Source of the DNA: Arachnopeziza araneosa
Taxonomy: Eukaryota > Ascomycota > Leotiomycetes > Helotiales > Arachnopezizaceae
DNA length: 64,000 nucleotides
NCBI GenBank assembly: GCA_003988855.1
Contig: QYAI01000078.1
Coordinates: 1 to 64,000, forward strand
Direction of reading: 5' to 3'
In this document: piece after piece, positions 22,016-32,580 of the stretch
How positions within the stretch are numbered: the stretch's first letter is position 1
Layout of the letters: each line of letters opens with the position of its first letter
The notes under the pieces: generated by a model
Seen by the model: the letters and a program-made list of their open reading frames with translations, nothing else
The model's database searches: none
What the model was told of the DNA's origin: nothing
Program-made: the position numbers and the translations under genes

Positions 22016-24862
22016 TTTTTGTTGCACTTCGTAGCTCGAACATGACATTATCATATTATCATACGGAGACCTCTTCTTAATTACATCTTCTTAGTTTTGT
22101 TGCACTTCGCATTTCTGCATAACGACTTCAAACATGGAGACTTTGTTGTATTTTTGTTGCACTTCGCAGTGGACGCGTAGGAACCGTGATGATCCGTAAG
22201 AGCAGTGGTGACCCGTGGGAAACGTGGTGAACAGTAGACAAATTTCAAGTTACGAGGAGTTTGTTGCACTTCGCAGTAGGGAATACCGTGGTGAACCCCA
22301 GACAAATTTCCAGTTATGAGGATTTTGTTGCACTTCGCAATATGGAACCCCCTGGTGAACGGCGGGAAGGGGAAGGGGTAGGGAACAGCGGGGAAGTGGT
22401 GGGGAACAGCGGGGAATGGTCGGGAACAGTAATGGGGAATAACGGGGAATGGTAGGGAATATTAGGAAATAATACCGGGGAAGAGTAGCAGGGAGCAGGG
22501 AGCAGGAGTAGGGAATAATCTCGAATACTGGATATTAAGTGAGAATTTTCAACCTGTTTATGATTTGCTTGCACTTTGTAGCAACGTGAATCTATTTCTT
22601 CAATTCAACTGACTACTCGTTTTATGTACTTTGAAAGATGCCACGTTTATTTTAAATATTGCATTTTCAGAGTGAAGTGCAACAAAACCAAAAGAAGTGG
22701 CTGAGGCAAGGTCTCTCCGTACGATAGTGAAATGTTCAAATTGCGAAGTGTAATAAACCTTAGACTAAGTCTCCCCGTTTGATAGTGGCATGTTCGAAGT
22801 GCGACAAACATAACACGAGGCTCTTATATGATGCTGTTATGTAGAATTGCGAAGTGCAACAAAGTCTACGACGAGGGCTCCCCGTTTGATGTGGGCATGT
22901 TCAAAATGCAACAAACACAAGACTAGGCCTCCCAGTTTGACTTTATAATGTAAAATGCGAAGAGTAACAAAAATACGATGTGCGCTCTCCGTCTGATGAT
23001 TGGCATGTTGGAACTGCGAAGTGCAACAGGACTGCCACGAGGTCACCTCGTGTGTGACCTCGTATATGGTGTTATACCCGTATGATCACATAGGTACCCG
23101 TATGATGGCATACCGGTGGTATGAGAAACTGCGAAGTGCAACAAATCCAAAACGAGTTCTCCCTCTAGATTTGACACAGGATCAAGTAGACTAATAGTCA
23201 AATACCAAATCCCTTCATTCCTCTTGCCTTTTTTACGCTTTCTCGTCTGTCAACGCCGGTCATTCGATGGCTACATTTTCAGACTGCAAAGTGAAACAAA
23301 AGTAAGAAGAGGTGGCTAAGACGCTAAGACAAGGTCTTTCTGTACGATAAGAACATATTCAAAGCAAGAAGACGCAATTCAAAACAAGTCTCTCCGTATA
23401 GTAATAATATGTTCGAACTGTGAAGTGCAATAAAGCTACAATGAGGTCTCCTTGTATGATAGTAGTCTCCTCAAATGATGGTAGTATACCTGAAAAATGA
23501 GTGTGATCCCCGAATGATGGGTATCCCTAAACGATGGATATACCCGAACTGCGAAGCGCAACAAAGCTACAATGAATTCTCCTCATATATAGTAGTATCC
23601 CCGTTTGTTAGTGTTCCCGGTATCCCCGGTACAAGGTACATTGAGAAACTGCGAAGTGCAACAGAACTGCTCCCTGTTTGATAGGGCCATGTTCGAGTTG
23701 CGAAGTGCAACAAAAGTACGAAGTCTCCACATTTGAAGTCATTATGCAGAAGAAATGCGAAGTGCAACAAAACTACGAGCGCTCTTTTTTATAGTAAAAT
23801 TCCCTATATGATAGTGTCCCCTGTTTGATGAGAAACTGCGAAGTGCAACAAATACAAACCGATTTCTCTGTTTGATAGTCACATGCTTGAACTTGCGAAT
23901 TGCAACAAAACACAAGATTATGTCTCCCCATTTAACTTCGTCATGTAAAAATGCGACGTGCAACAAACGACAGCAAGACGACGAGACGACAAGACGACAA
24001 GACGACGAGTGCTCTGTCTGATGGTAGCATGTTTGGACTGCGAAGTGCAACAAACCGAGCAATATGAAATGCAATTTCAGTACTCGAGTCCGCTAGTCAA
24101 CTTGGATTACCTTCCATCAGTCTAAAGTGTGATGTATAATGAATAATAGAGCGACGTGAAGCTGCGAAATAGGCAGGCAGCTGAATGGGAATTATGTGCT
24201 CGAGTTTGGTGCGAAGTGCAACAAAAGAGACAGGGAGAGCAGTCAAACAGTGAACTGGCGAGCAGGTCAGTGTCAATTGCGTGCTCATATTTTTGCGAAA
24301 TACAACAAAAAGAAGAGAGAAGAAAGCGTAGCAGGTGAATGGACAGTATCTAAATGAAGATTTGGTTGTTCCAAGTGCGAAGTGCAGCAAATAAGGGAGG
24401 GAAGTTTAGCTGTCTCTCAAGGAGGTCGAGTAGTTGAAATGCGAATACCCCGCTCTTTTAGAGAGCAAATTGCAACAAAGCAAAAATGAGCATTGAAAAT
24501 TCGAAGTGCAACAAGATAGAGAGAGAAGAAAGTATGGCAGGCGATGATGCGGTCGTCTCGAAGAAATAGAATCTCTCCGTACGATGGTCGAAAGCTCGAA
24601 GTGCAACAAGATAGAGAGGGTAGAAAGTGGAGCAGATAAATACAATTGCCCAATAGAACTTTCCATCTTGCTTTGAGTGCGAAGTGCAACAGATAGGAGA
24701 AGGGGATATTTTCATCAAGTGGCGAGCAGCTAAATAGAAGTTCTACACTCGTGATCATTGCGAAGCGCAACAAAACGATCGAGATGAGTCAGCTACCTAT
24801 GCAGCAGAACGCGCAGATAGACCGTAGACGAGGTGCTCCTTTTAAGTGCGAAGTGCAACAAA
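22016..24862. repeat. dispersed-core repeat array, about 35 copies of TTTGTTGCACTTCGCA
   Basis: A 16-bp core recurs through 2.85 kb with no gene. Copies reading TTTGTTGCACTTCGCA on the + strand start at 22016, 22096, 22153, 22260 and 22324, with a decayed one near 22565. From 22671 onward the core reads TGCGAAGTGCAACAAA, for example at 22671, 22742, 22848, 23015, 23130, 23650, 23699, 23756, 23838, 24039, 24210, 24678 and 24847, plus many copies with 1-4 changes. Between cores a second, looser box resembling CTCCCCGTTTGATAGTGG and then CATGTTCGAA is often present. The ancestral unit was therefore about 55 bp, clear at 22.67-23.02 kb, and spacing widens to 60-110 bp further right. The core contains TTGC-N5-GCAA, an imperfect inverted repeat. 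Open frames in this region are by-products of the repeat. Confidence 0.9.
22355..22510 (+). repeat. G-rich minisatellite at the array orientation switch
   Basis: Repeated variants of GGGAACAGCGGGGAATGG with runs of three to four G, lying between the last forward core and the first reversed core. The G-run pattern could form a G-quadruplex on the + strand. Confidence 0.65.
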
Positions 24863-25592
24863 ATAGAGAGAGAAGTGTAGGCGAAAATTTAGTTGGGTAC
24901 TGCAATTGAGCATCCGAGTGTATGAACGTCAATTCTTCCATACACTCTCACACTCTCTACACCCTCGACCCTCGATTTCCCTCACTGCTCCAAGATTCTG
25001 GGGTGATTATGTATTCTTCTAGCATAAATTTTAAGTCACCTCTTCGACATTCAGCTCTACCTTTGCCTCCGCTATGTGTCACTTCGTGGGACATCCAGTC
25101 CGACCCATCCAATCCTCCGCGCTTCTACTTCCTGACTAGTATCGTTCATAGCTCACGTTGGATTCCCGGTTCTTGTGTCTTCCAGTTCAGAATTCGACAT
25201 TGCTCTTTGACTTCGAGGGTCGTCCACTGCTAGGAGAAGGCGTATTCATCATATTCATCTTATTTTATATTGCAAAGCCCTACGTACAGAGAAGTTGAAG
25301 AACATATACAGAATGCGATTTCAAAGCGACGAGAAAAGTTGAAATCAAGACGTAAATCAATTACATGAAGCACACTGCTCTGTTCAATGCCGGTCAAACT
25401 GGTGACTGTTTGAAAATATGGACGTTGAATTCTTGATATATCCCACCAGTCATTACAAACATTAAGGCGAAGCTCAATCTCCCAGTGTGCGTTTGCCCTC
25501 CCCGATTGACTCTAGACTCTAGATTAAGGAAATTTGAGTTTGTTTCAGATTTGAATCTCTATGGGTTGATTACATGCTTCCTCCCTCGTGAC
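24863..25592. other. intergenic region right of the repeat array
   Basis: No core copies beyond 24862 and no convincing gene. Includes the 3' flank of the Ser-rich secreted protein. Confidence 0.4.
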
Positions 25593-27848
25593 CTAGTAGA
25601 AAGCTTGATTGCGTTGGGAGACATATGATGCTGATGTTCTCTTCTCGGCTTCATTTCGTGCTTTCTTCTGGGTCTCCTGCTCCTGGTGAAACTCAAGACC
25701 GTATCCTTCGCTTACAGCTGCTATGGTGAGGGCACTGTAGCCACCATTCGCGGAGTCTCCGGTGACCGGGTAGTCCCCAACAGCGAACGGGAAGCAGTTG
25801 GCAACTGGGAGGCTCCACGCACCTGGCGCACGGTACTCAGCTTCAAAGAAGTCGACACCAGTGCACTCGTTGTTGTTGCTGCAGGCATCTACACATTCGC
25901 TCAAGGTCTCTACATTCAAGTACTCGAGCGGATCTGTTTCGTAGGCGACGTAGCAGAAAATTTGGAATAATTTGCCTTCTGCTTCACAGAATTGATAATC
26001 ATTACCAGTGCAGGACAAAGTCGAGCAGTCAGGTGCTGAGATTAGGACTGCACTGTGCATAGGTGACTGCAAAGCGGAATCACTGTTTAGAGCCGGGAGT
26101 TGATACGTGACGCCCTGCATGTAACATATTTCGCTAGTTGGATCCCAGTTTACGGCCACGCACTCATGTTGCCATGCATTAAAACAGCCGTCTATGCAGT
26201 CTTCAATGGTGTCAGCTTCAAAAGTGTTGTCAGAGTATATCAGTTCGGCATCAGCGTAGTATTGATCACAGGTGATCTCGTAGACCAATCCATTGTCATC
26301 AGTGTAGTGCAATCCGTTGTCTGCTGGACAATTGATTCCAGACGGAGTTGGAGTTGCGGTGGCGCTAGAAGTGCTCGACGTCGAAGAGGCTGCTGAAGAT
26401 GATGAAGAGCTGGAGCTAATTGTTGTGCTTGAGGCCGCTGCAGATGACGAAGAACTTGAACTACTCGACGTCGAGGAAGCTGCTGCAGATGAAGATGAGG
26501 AGCTGGAGGTGCTTGATGCCGCGGCAGATGACGAAGAGCTAGTGGTGCTTGATGCTGCAGCAGATGATGAAGAGCTAGAACTGGATGAAGCGGCAGCTGA
26601 TGAAGAGCTTGAACTGCTTGTCGTGCTCGATGCTGCTGCAGATGAGCTGCTTATTGTGGAAGACACAGAAGAGCTTGAGCTTGAGCTGCCCGAGGAGCTT
26701 ATTGGAACAGCGCCGAAATAAATATCATCAATCCATAACGCAGATGTAGCATCTGAGCATGCAAGTCCAAAATACGGATCTTTATCACCCGCAGGGCTAA
26801 CCACAAAAGATGTGGTAAAGCACTGCCAATCAAACGCATCTGAAATGACCCAATCATAATTGAGGCTATAGGATGAAATAGTCGCGGCCTCAATGAGGCA
26901 ATTCGCAGACTTAGTACCAGAGAATTTTGCTGCGAATGAAACATAAACCGTTGATAGAGCAGGAAAAGAGTCTTGCTCATCCGTTGCAAAGCCCCCCAAC
27001 TGCGAACCACCACCTAGCAATTTAAGAGAAGATTTTCCGCTATTGGACGTGGTAGTGTCAAAAATTGCATTTTCTATAGTCGACCATACAGGGGATTGAC
27101 TATCTTCGAAGCCTGGGTCACTGATGAGATTGTTTGAGCTTAGAGCTGCAGAGGCACAATTAACGGCGCTAGTGTCGACTGGACTTGTTGGAGATGGAGT
27201 CGATGTAGAGGAACTAGAGCTGCTTGTGGTAGATGAGGCTGCGGCGGACGAGGAGCTGGATGAGCTACTTGTCGTTGAAGAAGCCGCGGCAGATGAGGAG
27301 CTGGACGAGCTGCTTGTCGAAGATGAAGTTGCGGTAGATGAGGAGCTAGATGAACTCGACGAACTAGATGTGCTTGAAGTAGTGCCGAGAACGATGGTAG
27401 AGGTACTGGTGGTGACAACCAGTGGTTCTCCTCCAGGTCCCAAGATCATTTTTGCACTCCAGGCTTTAGAATCGACGGTGGGCCTAGTGACAGCTTTGTG
27501 CGTCCAACATCTCTTTTGCTGGAACCGATACGCAATAGTAACACATAGTGGGTTGGCAGCGCATTGGTCGAGACAACCCTGGAAGGTAGGCACAATATTT
27601 CCGTTGAGACCTGCTGTGTTGTAACGGGCGTAATCGGTATGACATTGGATGAGGTAGGTTCCATTCACAGTGACATATTGAGCGCCGTCAATCGAAGGAC
27701 AAGCTCCGAGAACACCATTCGATGGAACTTTCGCGCCTGAAGGAACCGTTGTGATGGTCGTTGGGCCGGAGTCTCTTGGGATAACATTGGCCGAGACGAA
27801 AAAGCTGAGATAAAGAAATAAAAGAATGGACAGCACAGAGCGTGCCAT
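25593..27848 (-). CDS. secreted Ser-rich PAN/Apple and CenC-like mosaic protein
   Basis: Single-exon protein of 751 aa with a signal peptide (MARSVLSILLFLYLSFFVSA). In order: an Apple/PAN-like Cys module at about 48-135 (CPSIDG..CLDQCAANPLCVTIAY..CW), then a Ser/Thr linker at about 147-222. A carbohydrate-binding CenC-like beta-sandwich follows at about 228-390 (NLISDPGFEDSQSPVW...IDDIYFG), then a second linker of repeated SSSSAAASSTT units at about 390-505. Two more Apple/PAN-like modules (about 510-590 and 615-700) end the protein. I see no catalytic domain and no GPI-anchor signal. The likely role is wall or glycan binding outside the cell. The Ser linkers should be heavily O-glycosylated and are prone to length change. 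PAN calls rest on Cys spacing and are approximate. Confidence 0.8.
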   Translation of the reverse strand: MARSVLSILLFLYLSFFVSANVIPRDSGPTTITTVPSGAKVPSNGVLGACPSIDGAQYVTVNGTYLIQCHTDYARYNTAGLNGNIVPTFQGCLDQCAANPLCVTIAYRFQQKRCWTHKAVTRPTVDSKAWSAKMILGPGGEPLVVTTSTSTIVLGTTSSTSSSSSSSSSSSTATSSSTSSSSSSSSAAASSTTSSSSSSSSAAASSTTSSSSSSTSTPSPTSPVDTSAVNCASAALSSNNLISDPGFEDSQSPVWSTIENAIFDTTTSNSGKSSLKLLGGGSQLGGFATDEQDSFPALSTVYVSFAAKFSGTKSANCLIEAATISSYSLNYDWVISDAFDWQCFTTSFVVSPAGDKDPYFGLACSDATSALWIDDIYFGAVPISSSGSSSSSSSVSSTISSSSAAASSTTSSSSSSSAAASSSSSSSSSAAASSTTSSSSSAAASSTSSSSSSSAAASSTSSSSSSSSSAAASSTTISSSSSSSSAASSTSSTSSATATPTPSGINCPADNGLHYTDDNGLVYEITCDQYYADAELIYSDNTFEADTIEDCIDGCFNAWQHECVAVNWDPTSEICYMQGVTYQLPALNSDSALQSPMHSAVLISAPDCSTLSCTGNDYQFCEAEGKLFQIFCYVAYETDPLEYLNVETLSECVDACSNNNECTGVDFFEAEYRAPGAWSLPVANCFPFAVGDYPVTGDSANGGYSALTIAAVSEGYGLEFHQEQETQKKARNEAEKRTSASYVSQRNQAFY

Positions 27849-30313
27849 AATGAATGACGAGAAGGACAGTGGTGAAAGAGTGTGGAGTCAAACTTGGGAA
27901 GCAGAGAAAAGGTACATACAGTGGGGGAAGGCGCACCATATAGCTCAGGGCTCCCAAGTCTCTCCTGGCACTTGAGCAGGAGGTGGAGAAGAGATTCCTT
28001 CATTTCAGGACTTGATGACCCCTAGCACAAAGCCACACGCCTCAAAGAGAAACAAGTGGCCGCCAAAGGTAAGCTGAGTGTCTGTGACTCCTTTCGTGTG
28101 TTGTTTTTGGCACTTTTTGTCTTGGAGAGGAGAAAGACCAGATCCGGGTGGAGATTTCAATAGTGCCAATAGACGCCACAAGCGAGAAGTTAACGCCACG
28201 TGATAGTAGGCGCATTCACTTGCCTGGATTGGGAAGGAGGCGTGCTCCCCTGGGGAATCGAATTTGGGACTGTGCAAGCCTCTTGCAGTATTCATGAACC
28301 GCATTCAATCGACGAAAACAATATAAAGACTAGCAAGAGTACCCATACCTTGGAGCCTGGAAGTGTTCATTCAGAGCTTTAACTACTGAGAATATCACTC
28401 TGAAGCATATGCTCCCCGAGAGACTCTCCTCCACGATTTTGAGTCGCACAACCAGCTCTTCAGGGGCTTGCTAGTGGCCTGCCGAGCCTCAATGGAAACT
28501 CCCGGAAAGGTCAATGTAGCCCAGTGCTGACCCCTCGCGTTCGACGTATGCTCTATCACAAAAATCCTATGCTCAAAACTGTACCATCGGAGACGAGTCC
28601 CGGTCAGAAGAATTTCTGCTTCCAATTTCCCTGATACGTCATTCAAGCTCCCAATCAACCAACCCACTGAAAGTTCCTCGCTTCTAGATAGCTCAAAAAT
28701 AAGTTCCTTCTCACGTTTGGAGACTCATATTGCGTAATAAATGTTTCGCTGCACCCCGCGGACTTTTCAAATACCTTAAAAGCCATTTAGCTGCTGGTGG
28801 CGGTCATGAACAGTCAACTGTCCGGCCCTGATCCGTATGCCTCCCGTTTTGATGCCCAAGGTGTCAAGACATCCCAAAGCACCTTTGTCAAACTCTCTTT
28901 TTTCCGTTGCTCTATTAATATCATTTCAGTCTCAGCCTTACCTCTGATTATTCAGTACGATGGAGTACCATTTGGCCATGAATGAACAATCATGTCAGAA
29001 GGAATGGCACATTTGAAGCAGTCACTACACTACTGAACACTAGGTAAAACCTTTACCGGTAAGGAGCAGAAGTCGGCTATGCAGATATATCAAGCTGAAG
29101 TTTCAACGCGCAATCAATCGTTGAAAATACAATGAAAGTCTGATTGACATCTAAGATCAAACCTTTCTTGAGTTTCGGGAACAGCAACATCGAAAAATAT
29201 CTATATGAACAAACAAAGGGATAACATCCCAGGGAAACCTAAATTTCCAAGAAATTCGAAGTGGAAATGAATGAGGCTTGCCTAACCACAAGCAGGTCGG
29301 AGGAAAAAAACAATATCAAAGTGGAGACCGATAATGTGGCTTCAATGGCACGTGGCGCTTCACGTGCTTGAAATCCTCCCCAGCACACCTGCATTCACAC
29401 ATCGCGTCAAATCAATTGAACAAAATTATGCGCCAGGAAAGACTGGTGTCCACTCGTGCACAATAGTTTACCTTGAGCAACGGATGAATTGACGACCAAT
29501 TTTGCTAAATTTCTCGTCGCATCGAGTTCTTCGAATTGGCCTTTTCTTGATGGTACTACACGCTCCCATCAATGCTGTGTGGCCCAGCGGCACATCAGAC
29601 TTTTTCCACCAGGTCCAAACAATTGACTAGATTGACCCAGTCGAGCCTGTCTTCTCAACTTCATTTTAGTAGTCCAGCAACGTCCCCATTTCTTCCCCAC
29701 AAGCCTCTGCATCTCGAAGTTGAGTTGATGACCCTGTATTTTCTTCTCATATTTTTAAACTGCATCATCTCGTCTCATAATTATCATCGCAGTTGCATGC
29801 AAGAAGCTTTCATCTTAAGAATCGTATTACCATTACCAAGTTCCCAGGTTCCAGGTTCTACCGCAGGTTTTTTCTCAGTCACGTGTTTCAAGGGAGCTTT
29901 TCAATTATTAATTTTTATTATCTCCCCTACTTTCATCTTCTTTCGAGATGAGAAACATCAGTCTTTCTTTGCCTCGTTTTGATTGTGTTCATATTCAATC
30001 CAGAACATCTGAGCACAAAGCATCTCACTACCTAAGGTACCACCTCAACATCAACGTGTCAAATCACGTGATGAAGCGTTGGCTCATTTTCTCGTCGCCC
30101 TGATAAGAATTGAACCCTAGTTTTCCATGTCTCGAATTCTTCGTAGAAAAATTCTTTGTTAATATAAGAGGCTATTGTGTCAAGGATGAGGAGTTGAACG
30201 GTTGGTATTGATACCCTCGTATTCGCATTCTCGTACCCGTCTCATGACACACCCAGCCTCCGACTTTCAGCTCATCACTCTTCCATAATCAAGAGTACGT
30301 TTATCCAAAACAA
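27849..30313. other. long gene-free region
   Basis: About 2.5 kb in which I could not support any gene. Short open frames near 28005-28667 on the minus strand lack start context and family resemblance. CACGTG words occur at about 29350 and 29362. A non-coding transcript or a very long leader for the next gene is possible. Confidence 0.4.
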
Positions 30314-31721
30314 TGTTAAGATTCAAATCTTGTAAGTCATGCCTTAGTCAAGATCATTTAGAGCGATGTTTAACAATGCACAGTTCTTGATCATGTCAGG
30401 GCAAGGGAGGAGGAGCCACCATCATACAGAAAGCCAGCTCCAACAACGGGCAAGAGTCGTCAGCATGCTACTGAAGAACCTGTACCGGAGCGTCGACCTA
30501 GAAAGAGACGTTCTAAAGGATCTACTAGGAAAGTCCCAAAACGTAGATCATCTAGTAACTCGAACAGAAGTCGACCAGACTTGGTGACAGCTCCAACGGA
30601 AGCGCAGGCTCCTCCACCTCCCAAACTCAGTATCGTTGCAGAAGAGACAAGAGAACCAAGAAAGAGAGATAGTTCAAGCCGGAAACAAAGATCAACATCG
30701 CGACATAGCCCCAAAGTATCCGACCAGCATATCAGCCGCAGCCACAGCAAAATAAATGAGCACCCGTCACCTGACCTTGGGGAGGAATTATTACGACTAC
30801 GCGAGGAAAATGCAGCACTCAAAGCTCGATTAGATAACAGCGAGAAGAGACCCATGAGTCGTGGAGAGGTCCAAGGAGAGGTCCACGACGACACCTTTTT
30901 CAAAGATAGCGTTCAAGAGCTTCAGTGGAGAGTGTTCAACTGGGTCAAAACCGTCAACTGGGAGATTCCGAATCGAAACCGGAGTCGCACTTTCATTGTT
31001 CCAACAGTCTTCAAATTCCTGAAGAGGACATGTCCAGATTTCAAGAGTTACCTCAGCAGTAGGAAAGAATTTCATTCGCTGATTCAAGCGCACATATGGC
31101 AGTACTTCCTTCGAGAAGTATTTTGTCAACCTTGCTTCTGGGCAGAAACGAGAGAGAGATCTCTAGCAGAAGAAGACATCTCGAACAACCCCTTTTCCGC
31201 GTTACGAGAAAGATTCAGTAAGTAGAATCCAAGAGTGTAAAGCATAAAGCTAATTAATGGTTCAAGGACGGGAATTTGCTCCCAGGAATGAACCCGATTT
31301 TCAAAATTGGCGAGTCTCAAGTGTACGTTTGATCTCGAAGCGAGATCCAAAACTTCTAGACTCAAATATCTCGTTTGCGGCTAGGATTATTATGATGCCA
31401 CTTACTGAAACTTTTGAGCACATTCATGGCGGCGATGCCCATTTACGCAGCCTTGAAAACATCTTTCGATCAGCCATCCATCTCGACTTTCTCATGCAAC
31501 AACAACGAGCTGATTATGTTTTCTTTCCCACACTTACAGGTGAAGGTACTGTATATTTTGACGATGAAAAGTATGAGTTACCAGACGAAGAGAGTGATGC
31601 AGTGAGCGGGAAGACACCTGTAAGGCTGGTGATTGAACCTACCTTTTGTAAGTTTGGAGACTCGAACGGGGAGAATTATGATAAGGAATCCTTCATCTTG
31701 AAAGGCAGAGTAGATTTATGA
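30314..31721 (+). CDS. hypothetical protein with basic Ser/Arg-rich N-terminus
   Basis: Three exons close in frame (30314-30332, 30384-31217, 31267-31721) to give 435 aa. The first exon is only 19 nt (MLRFKS plus one base). Residues about 30-110 are Arg/Ser/Lys-rich and likely disordered and nuclear (RRPRKRRSKGSTRKVPKRR). A short leucine-zipper-like helix follows (LGEELLRLREENAALKARL). The folded C-terminal part includes ELQWRVFNWVKTVNW and AHIWQYFLREVFCQPCFW, with a final beta-rich stretch. I do not recognise the family. The bZIP-like order (basic then leucine helix) is superficial, since no NxxAAxxCR basic signature is present. Confidence 0.65.
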
Positions 31722-31790
31722 GCAAGCAACCACTATTCTCTCCATTTCAACTGTGCTCCTTCGGCAATGGTTCAAGATCACGTCAAACAG

Positions 31791-31840
31791 CGAAAAGATT
31801 ACTATCATCAAACAGCGAAAAGATTACTATCATCAAACAG
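31791..31840. repeat. 25-bp tandem repeat, two exact copies
   Basis: Two perfect head-to-tail copies starting CGAAAAGATTACTATCATCA, preceded by a partial copy ending GTCAAACAG. Likely slippage-derived. Confidence 0.85.
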
Positions 31841-32479
31841 CGACCATGATATGCAGAATATCCGATGGGATAATTCGTCGATCCCCTCTGCGCTCCCCAG
31901 GAACTTTTATTCTCAGTACACTCTCACCAGACCAGGTATTCGACATACCCTTCTTACTCAACCCATGGCTGGCAGCGAGCTTGATCTTATAGGATGAACA
32001 ACGAGGGCTGAAGCTTGAGCGAGGCTGCAGTATATATCGTTGAGCTATCACTATTAGTTATCCCGCGGCATTCATATATCATTTCTTAGAGTATGGCGCC
32101 GTTTCGAAATTCAGGCGATTCCCAAAGCTCCCCACCGGATCGGACCTCGTAACGCTCATTCTGCCGTTCAGTAATCAATATCTGCATACCCCAGACACTC
32201 GAAGCTCGAAGCGACAATCAATCCTGACGAATCAAGCCGAGAATAGAGAGATAGCGCCTGCTCTGATTACTTTTGAGGTCATGATACAGCCGAGCCTCGA
32301 TCTCCGTACCGACAGAATAATCCGCAAAGGAGATCTATGTCATGGCATCTGTTCGCAATACTCTTTGCTATGATAATGCGTCGGCTTTCAGCATCCGATT
32401 GGCAGTTGAAATTCATATTCGATGAATAATCAAAATTTCTCAACAATGAAAATTACCTAAAAGGGCAATGTTCAAGGGA

Positions 32480-32486
32480 TATAAAG
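32480..32486 (+). promoter_or_regulatory. TATA-like box of the NmrA-like gene
   Basis: TATAAAG about 95 bp upstream of the ATG at 32581. Confidence 0.4.
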
Positions 32487-32580
32487 AACTGTTCGGTCCA
32501 CTTTTTTGAAGAAATCATCAAACAATTTTGTACATTGAACACACAGCGACGTCAACTCTCAACTGAATTAAATTAGCATT

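Larger units (their letters stand above)
31722..32580. other. intergenic region with a 25-bp tandem duplication
   Basis: No gene was seen. It holds the duplication listed at 31791-31840 and the promoter of the NmrA-like gene. Confidence 0.45.

Noticed and set aside
22261..24773. Short open frames with CCTSHF/VALRS-like peptides
   Set aside because: They arise because the repeated core GTTGCACTTCGCA lacks stops in some frames; none has a gene structure.
22016..24862. CRISPR-like array of repeats with spacers
   Set aside because: The genome is clearly eukaryotic, spacers share a decayed common sequence, spacing is irregular, orientation switches, and no cas-like gene is near.
26317..27624. 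Acidic Glu/Ala/Asp/Leu-rich plus-strand frames
   Set aside because: They are the antisense of Ser/Ala codon repeats in the secreted mosaic protein.
28005..28667. Two minus-strand frames of 90-99 residues
   Set aside because: Start codon context is poor (GTG for one), no similarity or splice signals, and low-quality composition.
30390..30850. bZIP transcription factor
   Set aside because: A basic stretch precedes a leucine-rich helix, but the NxxAAxxCR-type basic signature is missing and the segments are too far apart.
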